Shown: positions 47,052 through 56,433 of the stretch, piece after piece
Layout: the number at the start of each line of letters is the position of its first letter
Position numbering within the stretch: position 1 is the first letter of the stretch
Assembly: GCF_014062315.1 (NCBI RefSeq)
Contig: NZ_JACGLT010000002.1
Span: 124,001 to 188,000, forward strand
DNA: 64,000 nucleotides
Source: Gelidibacter maritimus
GTDB taxonomy: Bacteria; Bacteroidota; Bacteroidia; Flavobacteriales; Flavobacteriaceae
Direction: 5' to 3'
Notes under the pieces: model-generated
The model's input: only the letters and a program-made list of their open reading frames with translations
Database searches by the model: none
What the model was told of the DNA's origin: nothing
Position numbers and translations under genes: made by a program

Positions 47052-47830
47052 GAAAGATGTAAATTGCCGCAATAGGCTCTTCCAAAAATGGCATCAACAG
47101 GCAAGCTTCTGATTCTGATTGTATGACACCGCTCCATAAGATTTATACGCTATACATTTATCCATAGTTTTAAATATATGCAAGACTATCATCGCATCAA
47201 GCTGGAAAACATAAAACAATAAAAACGGAACACCTTGATTCTTGGGTTTTCAGCCCAGTTGTTTTCAATAATATATTTTGCAGCTCACCTGGTTCATCGT
47301 ACCTTTGAGACGTTCCAAATAACGAATTTAGGCTTAACATTTTATTTGGTTTAAAGTGACCTAGGGCATGAACTATGTTTTGCACAGCAATGCATAAAAC
47401 GATGATATGCTCTCTTTAGGGTTTTCACCATACATACTCAAGATTAAAAGCAAATTTATACTCCTTACCCTATTCACTTTAGGCCATACCATTAGACATG
47501 TTTGTAGGGAGGGCAGAAAACAAGGTGATGCCCTTAGTGAGATTTGAATTAGGCATTGCATTCGTATAAATAGTCGTTGCATTTGACAACTTGTTTTTAG
47601 GGTTTTAATCTCAAACTATTTATAGGATTTCAAAAGACGATTGGATCAAGGTATCATCAGCAATGTTTCTATGATAGGTCATTCCAATACTGAAAAACAA
47701 CAAGTTGTTTTCATAAATAGCATAAGGTTTGTTAAAAATTTAACTCTAAATTGTAAAAATTAAAATACGAAGCTTTTATTTTCGTTGTAGGTTTGCAGGA
47801 GAAATAGCGACCAAATAATTAAATAAATTA
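47052..47830. other. 779-bp gene-poor region
   Basis: No supported gene. Two short overlapping minus-strand frames (47197-47385, 47373-47582) have no signal peptide, no family match and poor codon use. The tract has more even base composition than true AT-rich spacers, so it may be a decayed gene. A -7 box TAGGTTTG (47788-47795) belongs to the following deaminase gene. Confidence 0.5.
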
Positions 47831-48265
47831 ATGCCAAGGAAAAAACAGCTACGCTACGACAAGGCGTATTTAAGAATAGCACAGGAATGGGGGAAATTAT
47901 CCCATTGCAAACGCAAGCAAGTGGGTGCACTTATAGTAAAGGACAGGATGATTATTTCTGATGGTTATAATGGCACACCTACGGGTTTTGAAAACTATTG
48001 TGAAGATGATGAAGGTTACACCAAATGGTACGTTCTTCATGCCGAAGCCAATGCTATTTTAAAAGTAGCGGCCTCCACACAATCGTGTAAGGGCGCTACC
48101 TTATATATTACATTATCTCCTTGTAAAGAATGCAGCAAATTGATCCATCAAGCTGGCATCATTCGTGTTGTATATCACCAAGGCTATAAAGATGATTCCG
48201 GACTTGCATTTTTAGCTAAAGCCGGTATAGAGATCGAACTTATTGAAGAATTATCCGCAGAATGA
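47831..48265 (+). CDS. dCMP/cytidine deaminase family protein
   Basis: Zinc deaminase, 144 residues, probably dCMP deaminase feeding dUMP and dTTP synthesis. The zinc site has His70 and Glu72 (HAEAN) and Cys98/Cys101 (SPCKEC). The N-terminal CKRKQVGALIVKDRMIISDGYNGTPTGF is the deoxycytidylate deaminase pattern. It overlaps the S41 protease by four bases. Related to ComEB. Confidence 0.9.
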   Translation: MPRKKQLRYDKAYLRIAQEWGKLSHCKRKQVGALIVKDRMIISDGYNGTPTGFENYCEDDEGYTKWYVLHAEANAILKVAASTQSCKGATLYITLSPCKECSKLIHQAGIIRVVYHQGYKDDSGLAFLAKAGIEIELIEELSAE

Positions 48266-49854
48266 TATCTAAGAAAAAATATATTCCATTACTAATTGGT
48301 GTTGCCATTGCAGCAGGCGTCTTTATTGGTGGAAAACTCAATTTCACGGATACTTCTGATCGTTTATTTACCTCTAACAGCAAAAAAGACAAACTTAACA
48401 GGCTCATTGATTATATTGATTATGAATACGTTGACGCTGTAAATACTGACAGCATTGTGGATGTTACGGTTAATGGTATTTTAGACAAGCTCGATCCACA
48501 TTCCGTTTATATTCCGAAAAATGAAATGCAACGGGTCAGCGAAAACATGAAGGGCGATTTTGTTGGAATAGGGGTCAGTTTTTACACTTACAAAGACACC
48601 ATAGCAGTCATCAGATCACTTCCAGGAGGCCCGAGTGATAAAGCTGGGATTAAAAGTGGTGACCGAATTATCATGGCCGACGGTGATTCTATCTTTGGGC
48701 ATCAATGGAGCAACGAAGAGATCATTAAGCGCTTAAAAGGTGAAAAAAACTCTAAAATTAATCTAAAAGTTTACCGAAAAGGTGAGAAAGAACTGCTTGA
48801 CTTCACCTTAAGACGAGCCAGCATCCCTATAAAAAGTGTGGATGCGGCCTATATGATCACAAAAAATCTGGGCTATATTAAAATAAACCGGTTTGCTGAG
48901 TCCACATATCGAGAATTTAAAAAGGCCTTGGATAATCTGCAAGACGAAGGGGCTACCAAATTAGTACTTGATTTACGAAATAATCCAGGTGGTTTCTTGG
49001 GGATTGCTGAACAAATTGTGGACGAGTTTTTAGAACGTGGTAAATTGATCCTTTTCACAAAAAACAAATCCGGACGGATTGAAAAAAGCTATGCCACCCG
49101 AAAAGGCGATTTTGAAGAAGGCGAAATATTTGTTCTGATCAATGAAAATTCTGCTTCTGCCAGCGAAATTATTGCGGGCGCATTACAGGATAATGACAAA
49201 GGCACCATTATAGGGCGTAGAAGCTATGGAAAAGGACTTGTACAACGTGAAATGGCACTAGGTGATGGCAGTGCAATACGCTTGACAGTATCTCGCTATT
49301 ACACCCCAACGGGGCGCTCCATTCAACGGCCTTATGACCATGGCCATAATCAAGAGTACTACAATGATTATTACAAACGTAGAAGCAGCGGAGAGCTTAA
49401 TGATGAAGTGAACATTCAAGTAGCCGATTCCTTAAAATTTACAACCCCGAAAGGAAAGGTGGTTTATGGCGGCGGTGGCATTATACCTGATGTCTTTGTG
49501 CCTTTAGATGTGAGCATCCAGAATGAGACCTTAAATTATATCAAACAAAGTGGTTTAATCAGTTATTTTGTTTTTGAAGAGCTGGATAAAGATCGTGAGA
49601 GCTACCGCGGTGTTTCACAACAAGATTTTATTTGCAACTTTGAGGTTAGCGATGATATTGTTATCAAATTCCAAGATTATTTGAATGGAAAACAAAGAGC
49701 AAGGGTAACTTTTGTGGCTTACAACAATGAAATGAAACAATTTATCAAAGCTGCATTAGCAGATCAGTTGTATGGCTCTAATGCTTCTGAAGAGATCCTC
49801 AATGCTACTGATGATATGATTGAAGAAGTATTAAGAATAATCGAAAACAAATAA
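48262..49854 (+). CDS. S41 family C-terminal processing protease
   Basis: 530 residues. An N-terminal membrane anchor (about 7-24) precedes a PDZ domain (about 95-180, GDFVGIGVSFYTYKDTIAVIRSLPGGPSDKAGIKSGDRI). The S41 core has LDLRNNPGGF, catalytic Ser in NENSASASE and Lys in SYGKGLVQ. A C-terminal domain follows (about 410-530). This enzyme trims C-termini of periplasmic proteins. Its start overlaps the deaminase stop (ATGA). Confidence 0.93.
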   Translation: MISKKKYIPLLIGVAIAAGVFIGGKLNFTDTSDRLFTSNSKKDKLNRLIDYIDYEYVDAVNTDSIVDVTVNGILDKLDPHSVYIPKNEMQRVSENMKGDFVGIGVSFYTYKDTIAVIRSLPGGPSDKAGIKSGDRIIMADGDSIFGHQWSNEEIIKRLKGEKNSKINLKVYRKGEKELLDFTLRRASIPIKSVDAAYMITKNLGYIKINRFAESTYREFKKALDNLQDEGATKLVLDLRNNPGGFLGIAEQIVDEFLERGKLILFTKNKSGRIEKSYATRKGDFEEGEIFVLINENSASASEIIAGALQDNDKGTIIGRRSYGKGLVQREMALGDGSAIRLTVSRYYTPTGRSIQRPYDHGHNQEYYNDYYKRRSSGELNDEVNIQVADSLKFTTPKGKVVYGGGGIIPDVFVPLDVSIQNETLNYIKQSGLISYFVFEELDKDRESYRGVSQQDFICNFEVSDDIVIKFQDYLNGKQRARVTFVAYNNEMKQFIKAALADQLYGSNASEEILNATDDMIEEVLRIIENK

Positions 49855-49957
49855 CGGAACAATTTTTTGTGGATATTTTCACGGGTAGCAATTGATATAG
49901 AAACCGCGGTTGGGCACAAAACTTATCGCAAACAAATAGTACCGCTCCTCTTTTAAA

Positions 49958-50294
49958 TTATAACTCCTCCAATATGGATTTCCCACTCAATTAGTCGCCC
50001 GAAGCTCATTACCTGTTCTCATGAAGTCTTAGTTTTCCATTTTTGAGCAATTCAGGTTTTGAATAGTAGATTCCAATCATTAATTCTCCTTGGTTATTAA
50101 CTTGATGATAACGCATTTCAATATGACCACCAGTATGTAATAAACCCATCAAATGGTCTTTTATGATGCGCCCATCTTTATACCAAGAGGAGAAAATATT
50201 AGCGGTTTACTTCCACTCAAAAATCGTTTTTTTTCGAAGTTCACCATTTTTCGGAATTTTGAACCGTTCGAAATATTTTGTCGTTGTAGTTCAC
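49958..50294 (-). pseudogene. decayed small gene of the flavobacterial 'N-acetylglutamate synthase'-annotated family
   Basis: Read in one frame after a single base correction, the minus strand encodes 111 codons similar to a small flavobacterial protein, including KDGRIIKDHLMGLLHTGG, IEMRYHQVNNQGELMIG and the ending SGKSILEEL. The start is GTG (NYNDKIFR follows). An extra A in a run of A after NSE shifts the frame. In-frame stops interrupt it after EWK, after LHEN-R (two in tandem) and after SGD. The family name comes from memory of database annotation and does not imply that activity. Confidence 0.75.
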
Positions 50295-50365
50295 TTAACT
50301 ATGCGTACTAATAATATTGACATTTAAAATCACTGCTGATAAGCCAAATACGCATTTTAAGTGCT

Positions 50366-50974
50366 CTATAGTTGGATTTTATCGTGTACATGGGCATCTT
50401 TCCCATCGTTCCAAAGGGTTAGAATATCAGTGGCCACTTGAGCACCACTCCCCGATGCAATGGCAAATTGACTTCTCCAGCCTGCCAGGGTGCCTGCAAC
50501 ATACAAACCTTCGTCTACTAGATGATCAGCGTTTTTCAACCAAATACGTTCTTTAGCCGCAGCAGCTCTTGGATGAGCTTCAATATATGCTTCCAAGCCC
50601 TTAATAGTAATCAGTTTGGTATAGCCCACAGCAACAACGACTGTCTTGGAATTATAAGTCTGTTTATTTGTTGTTACCTCAAAACCTTCACCAGTCCTCA
50701 AGATGGCCTGGACTTTTTCACGATCAATCTGATCAACGTGTGGATATAATTCGGAGAGTTGTGCTTTACCCTGCAATAGAATATCTGAACCTAAAGTTCC
50801 TGAATCAAGGCCCAAAACATTATTGAATTTTGCGGTTTGCAAATGGGATGTTCTTTGGTGCGCAATCAAACCGATGCGCTTATTCTCGGCATATGACTTC
50901 GATTTTGCCGATCCTAATACCAAAGCACACGACATTCCAGCCGCTCCTGCTCCAACAATCATAACATCATACAT
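50366..50974 (-). CDS. short FAD-dependent oxidoreductase (thioredoxin-reductase-like)
   Basis: 202 residues. The N-terminal MYDVMIVGAGAAGMSCAL is a Rossmann dinucleotide fold; the C-terminal GLYVAGTLAGWRSQFAIASGSGAQVATDIL is the FAD-binding end of thioredoxin-reductase-like proteins. The central NADPH domain and the CxxC redox pair are missing, so it is shorter than thioredoxin reductase (about 300 residues). It overlaps the 69-residue membrane gene by eight bases. Electron partner unknown. Confidence 0.8.
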   Translation of the reverse strand: MYDVMIVGAGAAGMSCALVLGSAKSKSYAENKRIGLIAHQRTSHLQTAKFNNVLGLDSGTLGSDILLQGKAQLSELYPHVDQIDREKVQAILRTGEGFEVTTNKQTYNSKTVVVAVGYTKLITIKGLEAYIEAHPRAAAAKERIWLKNADHLVDEGLYVAGTLAGWRSQFAIASGSGAQVATDILTLWNDGKDAHVHDKIQL

Positions 50975-51176
50975 TTCGATTCTGTTTTGAAAGGTTCTCG
51001 ATGCGTTTTGAAATTCTTAAAATCTGTAATAAAACAATCGCACAAAGGGAAAGGATAATGGTAACTACTGCCACAAAACTTTCTCCCTGCAATAAGCTGT
51101 TGAAATTTAGCTTTCCAACATTGAAAGCAATTAATCCCAAGGCGACAACGGTTAAAATTATAGTAGCGATTTTCAT
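50967..51176 (-). CDS. small two-helix membrane protein
   Basis: 69 residues. Two membrane helices (about 4-20 and 33-52) and a basic C-terminal tail. No known domain. It is the middle gene of a marC to FAD-protein operon, 19 bp after marC and overlapping the FAD gene. Its role is probably linked to its partners. Confidence 0.6.
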   Translation of the reverse strand: MKIATIILTVVALGLIAFNVGKLNFNSLLQGESFVAVVTIILSLCAIVLLQILRISKRIENLSKQNRNV

Positions 51177-51195
51177 ATATTAAGTATTGATTCGA

Positions 51196-51783
51196 TTAAG
51201 ACAATATGAACAATGTCTTGATATTATGGGCAAATAATTTTACAGCAATGGCCAATAAAATCACACCAAATATCTTTCGGATGACATTAATCCCGCTCGG
51301 CCCGAGAAAACGTTCTATTCTTGCCGACGTTTTTAAGACGATAAAGATAACAACAACATTTAACAAAACCGCCACAATAATATTTTCAACAGAATATTCT
51401 GCTCTTAATGACAATAAAGTGGTCAAACTACCAGGACCTGCAATCAACGGGAATGCCAACGGGAAGACTGTTGCGGTCATACTGCCGCTATCTTCGGTTT
51501 TGTACAAGGTAATGCCAAGGGTCATCTCTATAGCAATAAAAAACAGGATAAACGCTCCAGCCACAGCAAAGGAATTGATGTCAATACCAATTAAAGATAA
51601 AATATTTTGACCTAAAAATAGAAAAAGAATCAGTATCAAACCTGCTATAATAGAAGCTTTACCACTTTCGATATGGCCAAATTTTTTGCGTAAATCAATA
51701 ATAATTGGGATGTTCCCAATGATATCAATAACCGCAAAAAGAATCATGAATGCGGTGAAAATTTCTTTCCAATCAAGTTGCAT
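51196..51783 (-). CDS. marC: MarC family membrane protein
   Basis: 195 residues, six predicted helices in two related halves (FTAFMILFAVIDIIGNIPIIIDL; VFPLAFPLIAGPGSLTTLLSL). This is the MarC (UPF0056) family, integral membrane proteins without a settled function. The name reflects the family, not a role in antibiotic resistance. First gene of the three-gene minus-strand operon. Confidence 0.88.
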   Translation of the reverse strand: MQLDWKEIFTAFMILFAVIDIIGNIPIIIDLRKKFGHIESGKASIIAGLILILFLFLGQNILSLIGIDINSFAVAGAFILFFIAIEMTLGITLYKTEDSGSMTATVFPLAFPLIAGPGSLTTLLSLRAEYSVENIIVAVLLNVVVIFIVLKTSARIERFLGPSGINVIRKIFGVILLAIAVKLFAHNIKTLFILS

Positions 51784-51915
51784 ATTATTAAGCTTTAAAC
51801 TTTTTGCAAAAGTAGATTATTAATACTAATTTATAATATTTATAACTATATATTTTAGCTACTTTTGCAGCCTACATTTTTTATATAATTCAGCTCATTT
51901 TTAAGTCCATAGACT

Positions 51916-52488
51916 ATGTTTCAATTAGGAAAAACCATTGTTTCAGAAGACATCCTTGAAAAGGATTTTGTATGCAATTTAGCCGCTTGCAAGGGTGCTT
52001 GTTGTATTGACGGCGATGCCGGCGCTCCTTTAGAACTGGAGGAGACCAAAATAATGCAGGCCATTTATCCTAAAATTAAGCCGTTTTTGCGTCAAGAGGG
52101 CATTGATGCCATTGAGGCTCAAGGCACATTTATTACGACAGAAGACGGCGAATTTGAAACGCCGTTAATTGATGGTGCAGACTGTGCCTACGTGATTTTT
52201 GATAAGAAAGGAACCGCACTTTGCGCTTTTGAGGAGGCCAACAACCAAGGTGAAACTGATTGGAAAAAACCCGTATCTTGCCATTTATATCCTGTGCGTG
52301 TTAAGGAGTATTCTGAATTTTCTGCCATTAATTATCATCAGTGGGAAATTTGTGATGACGCCTGTACCTTAGGAAAAGAACTTCAGGTACCCATCTACAA
52401 ATTTGTTAAGCACGCCCTGATTAGAAAATTTGGCGAAGATTGGTATATGGAACTGGAAAAAGTGGCTGAAAATCAAAAATCTCATTAA
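51916..52488 (+). CDS. DUF3109 family protein
   Basis: 190 residues with eight cysteines: CNLAACKGACC near residue 20, DCAYV, LCAFEE, VSCHLYP, and ICDDAC near the end. This Cys pattern is that of DUF3109, which probably binds metal or an iron-sulphur cluster. No signal peptide; cytoplasmic. A -7 box TACTTTTG is at 51860-51867. Function unknown. Confidence 0.88.
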   Translation: MFQLGKTIVSEDILEKDFVCNLAACKGACCIDGDAGAPLELEETKIMQAIYPKIKPFLRQEGIDAIEAQGTFITTEDGEFETPLIDGADCAYVIFDKKGTALCAFEEANNQGETDWKKPVSCHLYPVRVKEYSEFSAINYHQWEICDDACTLGKELQVPIYKFVKHALIRKFGEDWYMELEKVAENQKSH

Positions 52489-52552
52489 TACCCTAGCAAG
52501 TTAACCAGCGATAAATAACATAAATATCTATTAAACCTTCAAAATCTTTCAG

Positions 52553-52690
52553 GACCAACACCCAGTTTTGAGTCGCTCACAATTTTTTTTCTATAGACCG
52601 AATGGTTTTTTACTGCGTCAGGTTTAAATGTAATAATGGTCCACTCCCTCATCATCAATGGCATTTGACGCAGTCAAACGCTCGTTAGGC
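52553..52690 (+). other. attC-like site upstream of a hypothetical gene
   Basis: 138 bp ending in the integron core sequence GTTAGGC (52684-52690). At its start lies GACCAAC (52553-52559), a one-mismatch match to the complementary RYYYAAC. The ends can pair: CAGTTTTGAGTCGC against GACGCAGTCAAACGCTC. Size and layout are those of a gene-cassette recombination site. No integrase gene is in the window, so the call is tentative. Confidence 0.35.
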
Positions 52691-52752
52691 ACAATCAGCA
52701 TTGAGAGTTTCAGTCCTTATTTCTATTTTTGAGAACGACAGAACCCTACGAC

Positions 52753-53364
52753 ATGAATACTTTTACCTCCATCATTATTGCCTTATACTCTATTACTTCT
52801 ATATTTTCAGAACGAATTGCAGTCACCATTATTTTTGAAAATTTCAGCGACAAAACTGCCATTTCTGGGGTGTTCTACATTTCAGAAACCAACCAAAGAC
52901 TTGAAATCAATTCGTTAGAGCCATTCACCATTACACTTCCAAAGAAAGGAAGATACCAATTTGAATTTTATTCTGAAGATGTCAAGGCATTTATCTATTA
53001 TCCGACTAAAATTACAAAACGGAAAAATACGGTGACCATAAGATTGGAAAATAGAACAAATAACTCTGAAGCTATCTCAGTTCCGATAAAAGATATTTCC
53101 AATTTTTCTAATGAGCAAATTGAAGATGGCATAAATAATGGCACAATCAACTTTATTGTTCACGGGTTGACCGCTCTTAGTCCTGATGCTATAAAACTAT
53201 TTAAAGACGTCTATGGCATTGGATTTATAAGCGAGAACTGTGTTATAGACCCAATGTCATACAGAACCGCAATCAACACCAATAAGAGAATTGAAGCCTA
53301 CCTGAATTACAAATTTGGAGAGGATTGGCAAAACAAATTGCCCGCACCACCTTTTGGGCTATGA
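52753..53364 (+). CDS. hypothetical protein downstream of attC-like site
   Basis: 203 residues from ATG 52753; an upstream in-frame TTG adds eight residues but overlaps the leader. The first about 20 residues look like a short signal or membrane segment (FTSIIIALYSITSIFS). Then a beta-rich domain (FSDKTAISGVFYISET...YQFEFYSEDVKAFIYYPTKI) and an alpha-helical end with a compact GIGFISENCVIDP motif. No family is recognised. The leader TTGAGAACGACAGAAC recurs imperfectly after the stop (53377 onward, TTGAGAACAACAGAAC). It may be a mobile single-gene cassette. Confidence 0.6.
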   Translation: MNTFTSIIIALYSITSIFSERIAVTIIFENFSDKTAISGVFYISETNQRLEINSLEPFTITLPKKGRYQFEFYSEDVKAFIYYPTKITKRKNTVTIRLENRTNNSEAISVPIKDISNFSNEQIEDGINNGTINFIVHGLTALSPDAIKLFKDVYGIGFISENCVIDPMSYRTAINTNKRIEAYLNYKFGEDWQNKLPAPPFGL

Positions 53365-53490
53365 CATCCCACTTATTGAGAACAACAGAACGCTCTTCCA
53401 TTAAAATTTTAAGGGTAATCAAAAACTCTTAGCGAATCAGATTTTACGATAACGTGGTTTTTAATGTTCTACTTAAAACTGAGCGCATAC

Positions 53491-55482
53491 TTAAGCGGAC
53501 GACTTTAATCTATTGGCTCGCATAGGCACATGCACAATAACCTTAGTGCCCAACGGTCGTTCTTCTGCATCATACAAATCTTCAATATCCATTTTATAAT
53601 CCGTAGTAAACCGTTTAGAGAAATTGGCCAATCGTGCTCTGGTTATGGCTATGCCAACTGATCTACTTTTAAGCACGCGACCATCGTTTATCTTTTTTGA
53701 AGCCTTTCTTCCAATGCCATTGTCAGTAATTGAAATGGTTATAAAATCATCATTGTCCTTGTACACCTTTAATTCTATTTGCTTGTTGGCCTTTTTAGAA
53801 GATAGACCGTGCCATAAGGCATTTTCAAGAAATGGCTGCAAAATAAGCGAAGGCACTTTTATAACTGAAGTATTAATCCCAGGCTCAACGTCCACCACGA
53901 AGTTAATTTCATTAGAAAACCGGATGTTTTCAATATTCATGTAGAGTTGCATGGTCTCAAGTTCATCTTCTAATGAAATCTCCTTTTCAGTAGAAGCAAT
54001 CAATATTTTTCTGATGAATTTTGAGAATTTATTCAGATAGTAAACTGCATTTTCCTTTTCGTTATTGATAATATAAAGCTTGATGGAATTCAATGAGTTG
54101 AAGATAAAATGCGGATTCATTTGACTCCTCAACATATCTTGCTCTAAAGTCAATATTTGCTTTTCATGGCTCAACTGCCTATTACGGTTAATGGCAATCA
54201 TAATGCCAGCAACAATGGTCAAAGTTAGAAGTGCCGCCCAAAATATGGTTTGATTACGTTGCAGTTTTGATCTTACCAATTCATTCTCATTGGCGAGTTG
54301 TATAATCTGATTGGTCTTGGCTTCATTTTCATATTGAATGATAATATCGCTTACATATTGCATATTACGCTCTGTGAAAATCGTTTTTTCAAGTTCAACA
54401 GCTTTCTCATAATGTTTCAACGACGCTTCGTAATCATTCTTTTTCTTATATAACTCTGACAAATGTTTATGCGCATCAACGGTAGAGGTTTTTAATCCGT
54501 AGGTTCCTGAAACCTCCAGTCCTTTTTTGAGATTGATTTCGGCCAAATCATCCATCTGTAATTCTTGTTGCACCCAACCCAGATTTATGTAGGCATAAGA
54601 AATATAATATTGATCGCCCAGTTTGATTGCTTTCTTCAAACCTTTTTCAATAATAACTTTAGCCTCGTTATACTTTTTTTGTTTGATATATACCTGTCCG
54701 ATGCTATTATAGCAAATTACCCGGCCAACTTCTGAATCAATCTGCTCATTGTAGTTTAAAGACCGTTTATAGTTTTTAAGCGCAAGATCCAGGAGTCCTT
54801 TGGCCTCATCAGCATAACCTATATTGTGGTAATTAATGGCCAATCCTAATCTATTTCCCAATTGATTTTCGATGACCAATGATTTTTCAAATTGTTCAAT
54901 GGCCAGATCATACTGTTTTAAAGTCAGATAGATGTTTCCCATGCTATTTTGGGAAACCGCGATACTGAGCATCAGTTCATCTGTTGGGTCTTGGACAGAT
55001 CTTGCAAGGTCCAAGGCTTTTTTATGATAATCGAGTGCAGGTTTTATAAAATCCATCCGGCGGTAAACAACACCTATCATATTCAAACTAACAACTTCCA
55101 GTTGTATATTATTGGCGGCTTTTGCCAATTCTTCAGCCTCATGATGGGCTTTTAATGCAGCATCATAAAGTGATTTATTCCTATAGATTTCCCCCAATTT
55201 ATTCAGGGCATAACTCTCCACTTCCAGCGACTGCGCATCTGAGGCCTTGGTTACCAATCGCTTCAAGACCAAACTGTCCTTTTGAAAATCCGAAAATAAA
55301 GAGTGTATTTCGGTATAGTTTTTTGGCCAAGTGGACTCTATTTTTTGCAATACCGATTCTAAATCAGTGGCCTTATCATCTTGAGCATGCACAATTGGCA
55401 TGGCAAGAAAACAGACCAACGCTATTACATAGGGATATATGTTTACTTTCAAAATGGCTATTAGGTTTAGGAGATATTGCAT
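53491..55482 (-). CDS. TPR sensor histidine kinase (LytS-type)
   Basis: 663 residues. Signal peptide (ends VHAQ), then tetratricopeptide repeats (about 40-370) outside the membrane, one membrane helix (about 400-422) and a His-kinase domain with phosphoacceptor His458 in MNPHFIFNSLNSIK. The ATPase domain carries the N and G boxes (LENALWHGLSSKK, ISITDNGIGRKASKK). This is the LytS/YpdA-type kinase paired with the LytTR regulator four bases upstream. The signal may be a peptide or protein bound by the TPR part. Confidence 0.92.
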   Translation of the reverse strand: MQYLLNLIAILKVNIYPYVIALVCFLAMPIVHAQDDKATDLESVLQKIESTWPKNYTEIHSLFSDFQKDSLVLKRLVTKASDAQSLEVESYALNKLGEIYRNKSLYDAALKAHHEAEELAKAANNIQLEVVSLNMIGVVYRRMDFIKPALDYHKKALDLARSVQDPTDELMLSIAVSQNSMGNIYLTLKQYDLAIEQFEKSLVIENQLGNRLGLAINYHNIGYADEAKGLLDLALKNYKRSLNYNEQIDSEVGRVICYNSIGQVYIKQKKYNEAKVIIEKGLKKAIKLGDQYYISYAYINLGWVQQELQMDDLAEINLKKGLEVSGTYGLKTSTVDAHKHLSELYKKKNDYEASLKHYEKAVELEKTIFTERNMQYVSDIIIQYENEAKTNQIIQLANENELVRSKLQRNQTIFWAALLTLTIVAGIMIAINRNRQLSHEKQILTLEQDMLRSQMNPHFIFNSLNSIKLYIINNEKENAVYYLNKFSKFIRKILIASTEKEISLEDELETMQLYMNIENIRFSNEINFVVDVEPGINTSVIKVPSLILQPFLENALWHGLSSKKANKQIELKVYKDNDDFITISITDNGIGRKASKKINDGRVLKSRSVGIAITRARLANFSKRFTTDYKMDIEDLYDAEERPLGTKVIVHVPMRANRLKSSA

Positions 55483-55486
55483 AGGT

Positions 55487-56221
55487 CTATAACTTTTCTA
55501 AAAAGTCAGATTTTCGTTGTCTTGCTACAGGAATCTTAAAATTTGATATCATGACCACATAGCCTTCACTTTTAATAAATTCCTTGATTTTTTTAAGGTT
55601 GATAACGTAGGAATTATGAATTCTAAAAAATTGATTTTCCGGTAAAATATCGTTCACCTCCTTTAACTTCTTTGTAATCACAATTTTTTGAGCATTTTCC
55701 ATGACGATCGTGCTATAATTCCCATCTGATTCCACGTATTCAATTTCTTCTACATCCAAAAAAATAAGTTTCCCATCCGTATTGATGGTGATTCTTTTTT
55801 TATCAAATCTCGCATTAAAATTAAGCAATACCTCCTCAATTTTATTTGAATTCATTAATTTAGAGGTGTGTTTTTTAACCTTCTTTATAGTCTCTTCCAA
55901 ATCATCAGAATCAATAGGTTTTAATAAATAATCTATAGCTTCATTCTTTAACGCTTTTATGGCAAATTCATTATATGCGGTGGTAATGACCACTGCAAAA
56001 TCCTTGTTGGTAAGTTTCCCAAGTAACTGAAATCCATCCATTGTTGGCATTTGAATATCCAAAAACAGACAGTCAAGAACATTATTATCTATATACACAA
56101 TGGCATCTTCAGGGCTTGTGAATGTTTTGACAACCTCTATCTCATCACTAAAGCTCGAAAGCTCCCAAGTGAGGCTTTGTATGGCCTTTGGCTCATCATC
56201 AATTATTACAGCTTTTATCAT
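55487..56221 (-). CDS. LytTR response regulator
   Basis: 244 residues. The receiver domain has Asp8-Asp9, phosphoacceptor Asp55 (LFLDIQMP) and the KP motif in LLKPIDSDDLEE. The LytTR DNA-binding domain is at about 140-240 (VEEIEYVESDGNYSTIVMENAQKIVITKKLKEV...NSYVINLKKIKEF). LytTR proteins bind paired direct repeats about two helical turns apart. Such repeats occur 135 bp upstream of its own ATG. The gene is in an operon with the kinase (four-base gap). Confidence 0.93.
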   Translation of the reverse strand: MIKAVIIDDEPKAIQSLTWELSSFSDEIEVVKTFTSPEDAIVYIDNNVLDCLFLDIQMPTMDGFQLLGKLTNKDFAVVITTAYNEFAIKALKNEAIDYLLKPIDSDDLEETIKKVKKHTSKLMNSNKIEEVLLNFNARFDKKRITINTDGKLIFLDVEEIEYVESDGNYSTIVMENAQKIVITKKLKEVNDILPENQFFRIHNSYVINLKKIKEFIKSEGYVVMISNFKIPVARQRKSDFLEKL

Positions 56222-56355
56222 AATTTAAATATAATAATATTAAAGTTGGAACTTTTATAAAATTGTATGCTTAGTAGTATTTAATGTATAGCGAGTCTGT
56301 TTTTGACGTTTTTAAAAATCCAATAGCATTATTTTATCATAATTCATGTAAGAAT

Positions 56356-56389
56356 TACCAACTATACATTATTTCATACCAACTATACA
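56356..56389. promoter_or_regulatory. direct repeats, candidate LytTR binding site
   Basis: TACCAACTATACA at 56356-56368 and again, identically, at 56377-56389: period exactly 21 bp. On the other strand each contains ATAGTTGGT, eight of nine matches to the published LytTR half-site pattern [TA][AC][CA]GTTN[AG][TG]. Their centre is about 62 bp before the predicted start of the rightward ncRNA. Confidence 0.6.
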
Positions 56390-56433
56390 AATGTCACTAG
56401 GTATATCCTTTAATTTTATGATATTTGAACAAG

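Noticed and set aside
50317-50556. 79-residue plus-strand frame opposite the FAD-protein gene
   Set aside because: Antisense shadow of a well-supported gene, no domain.
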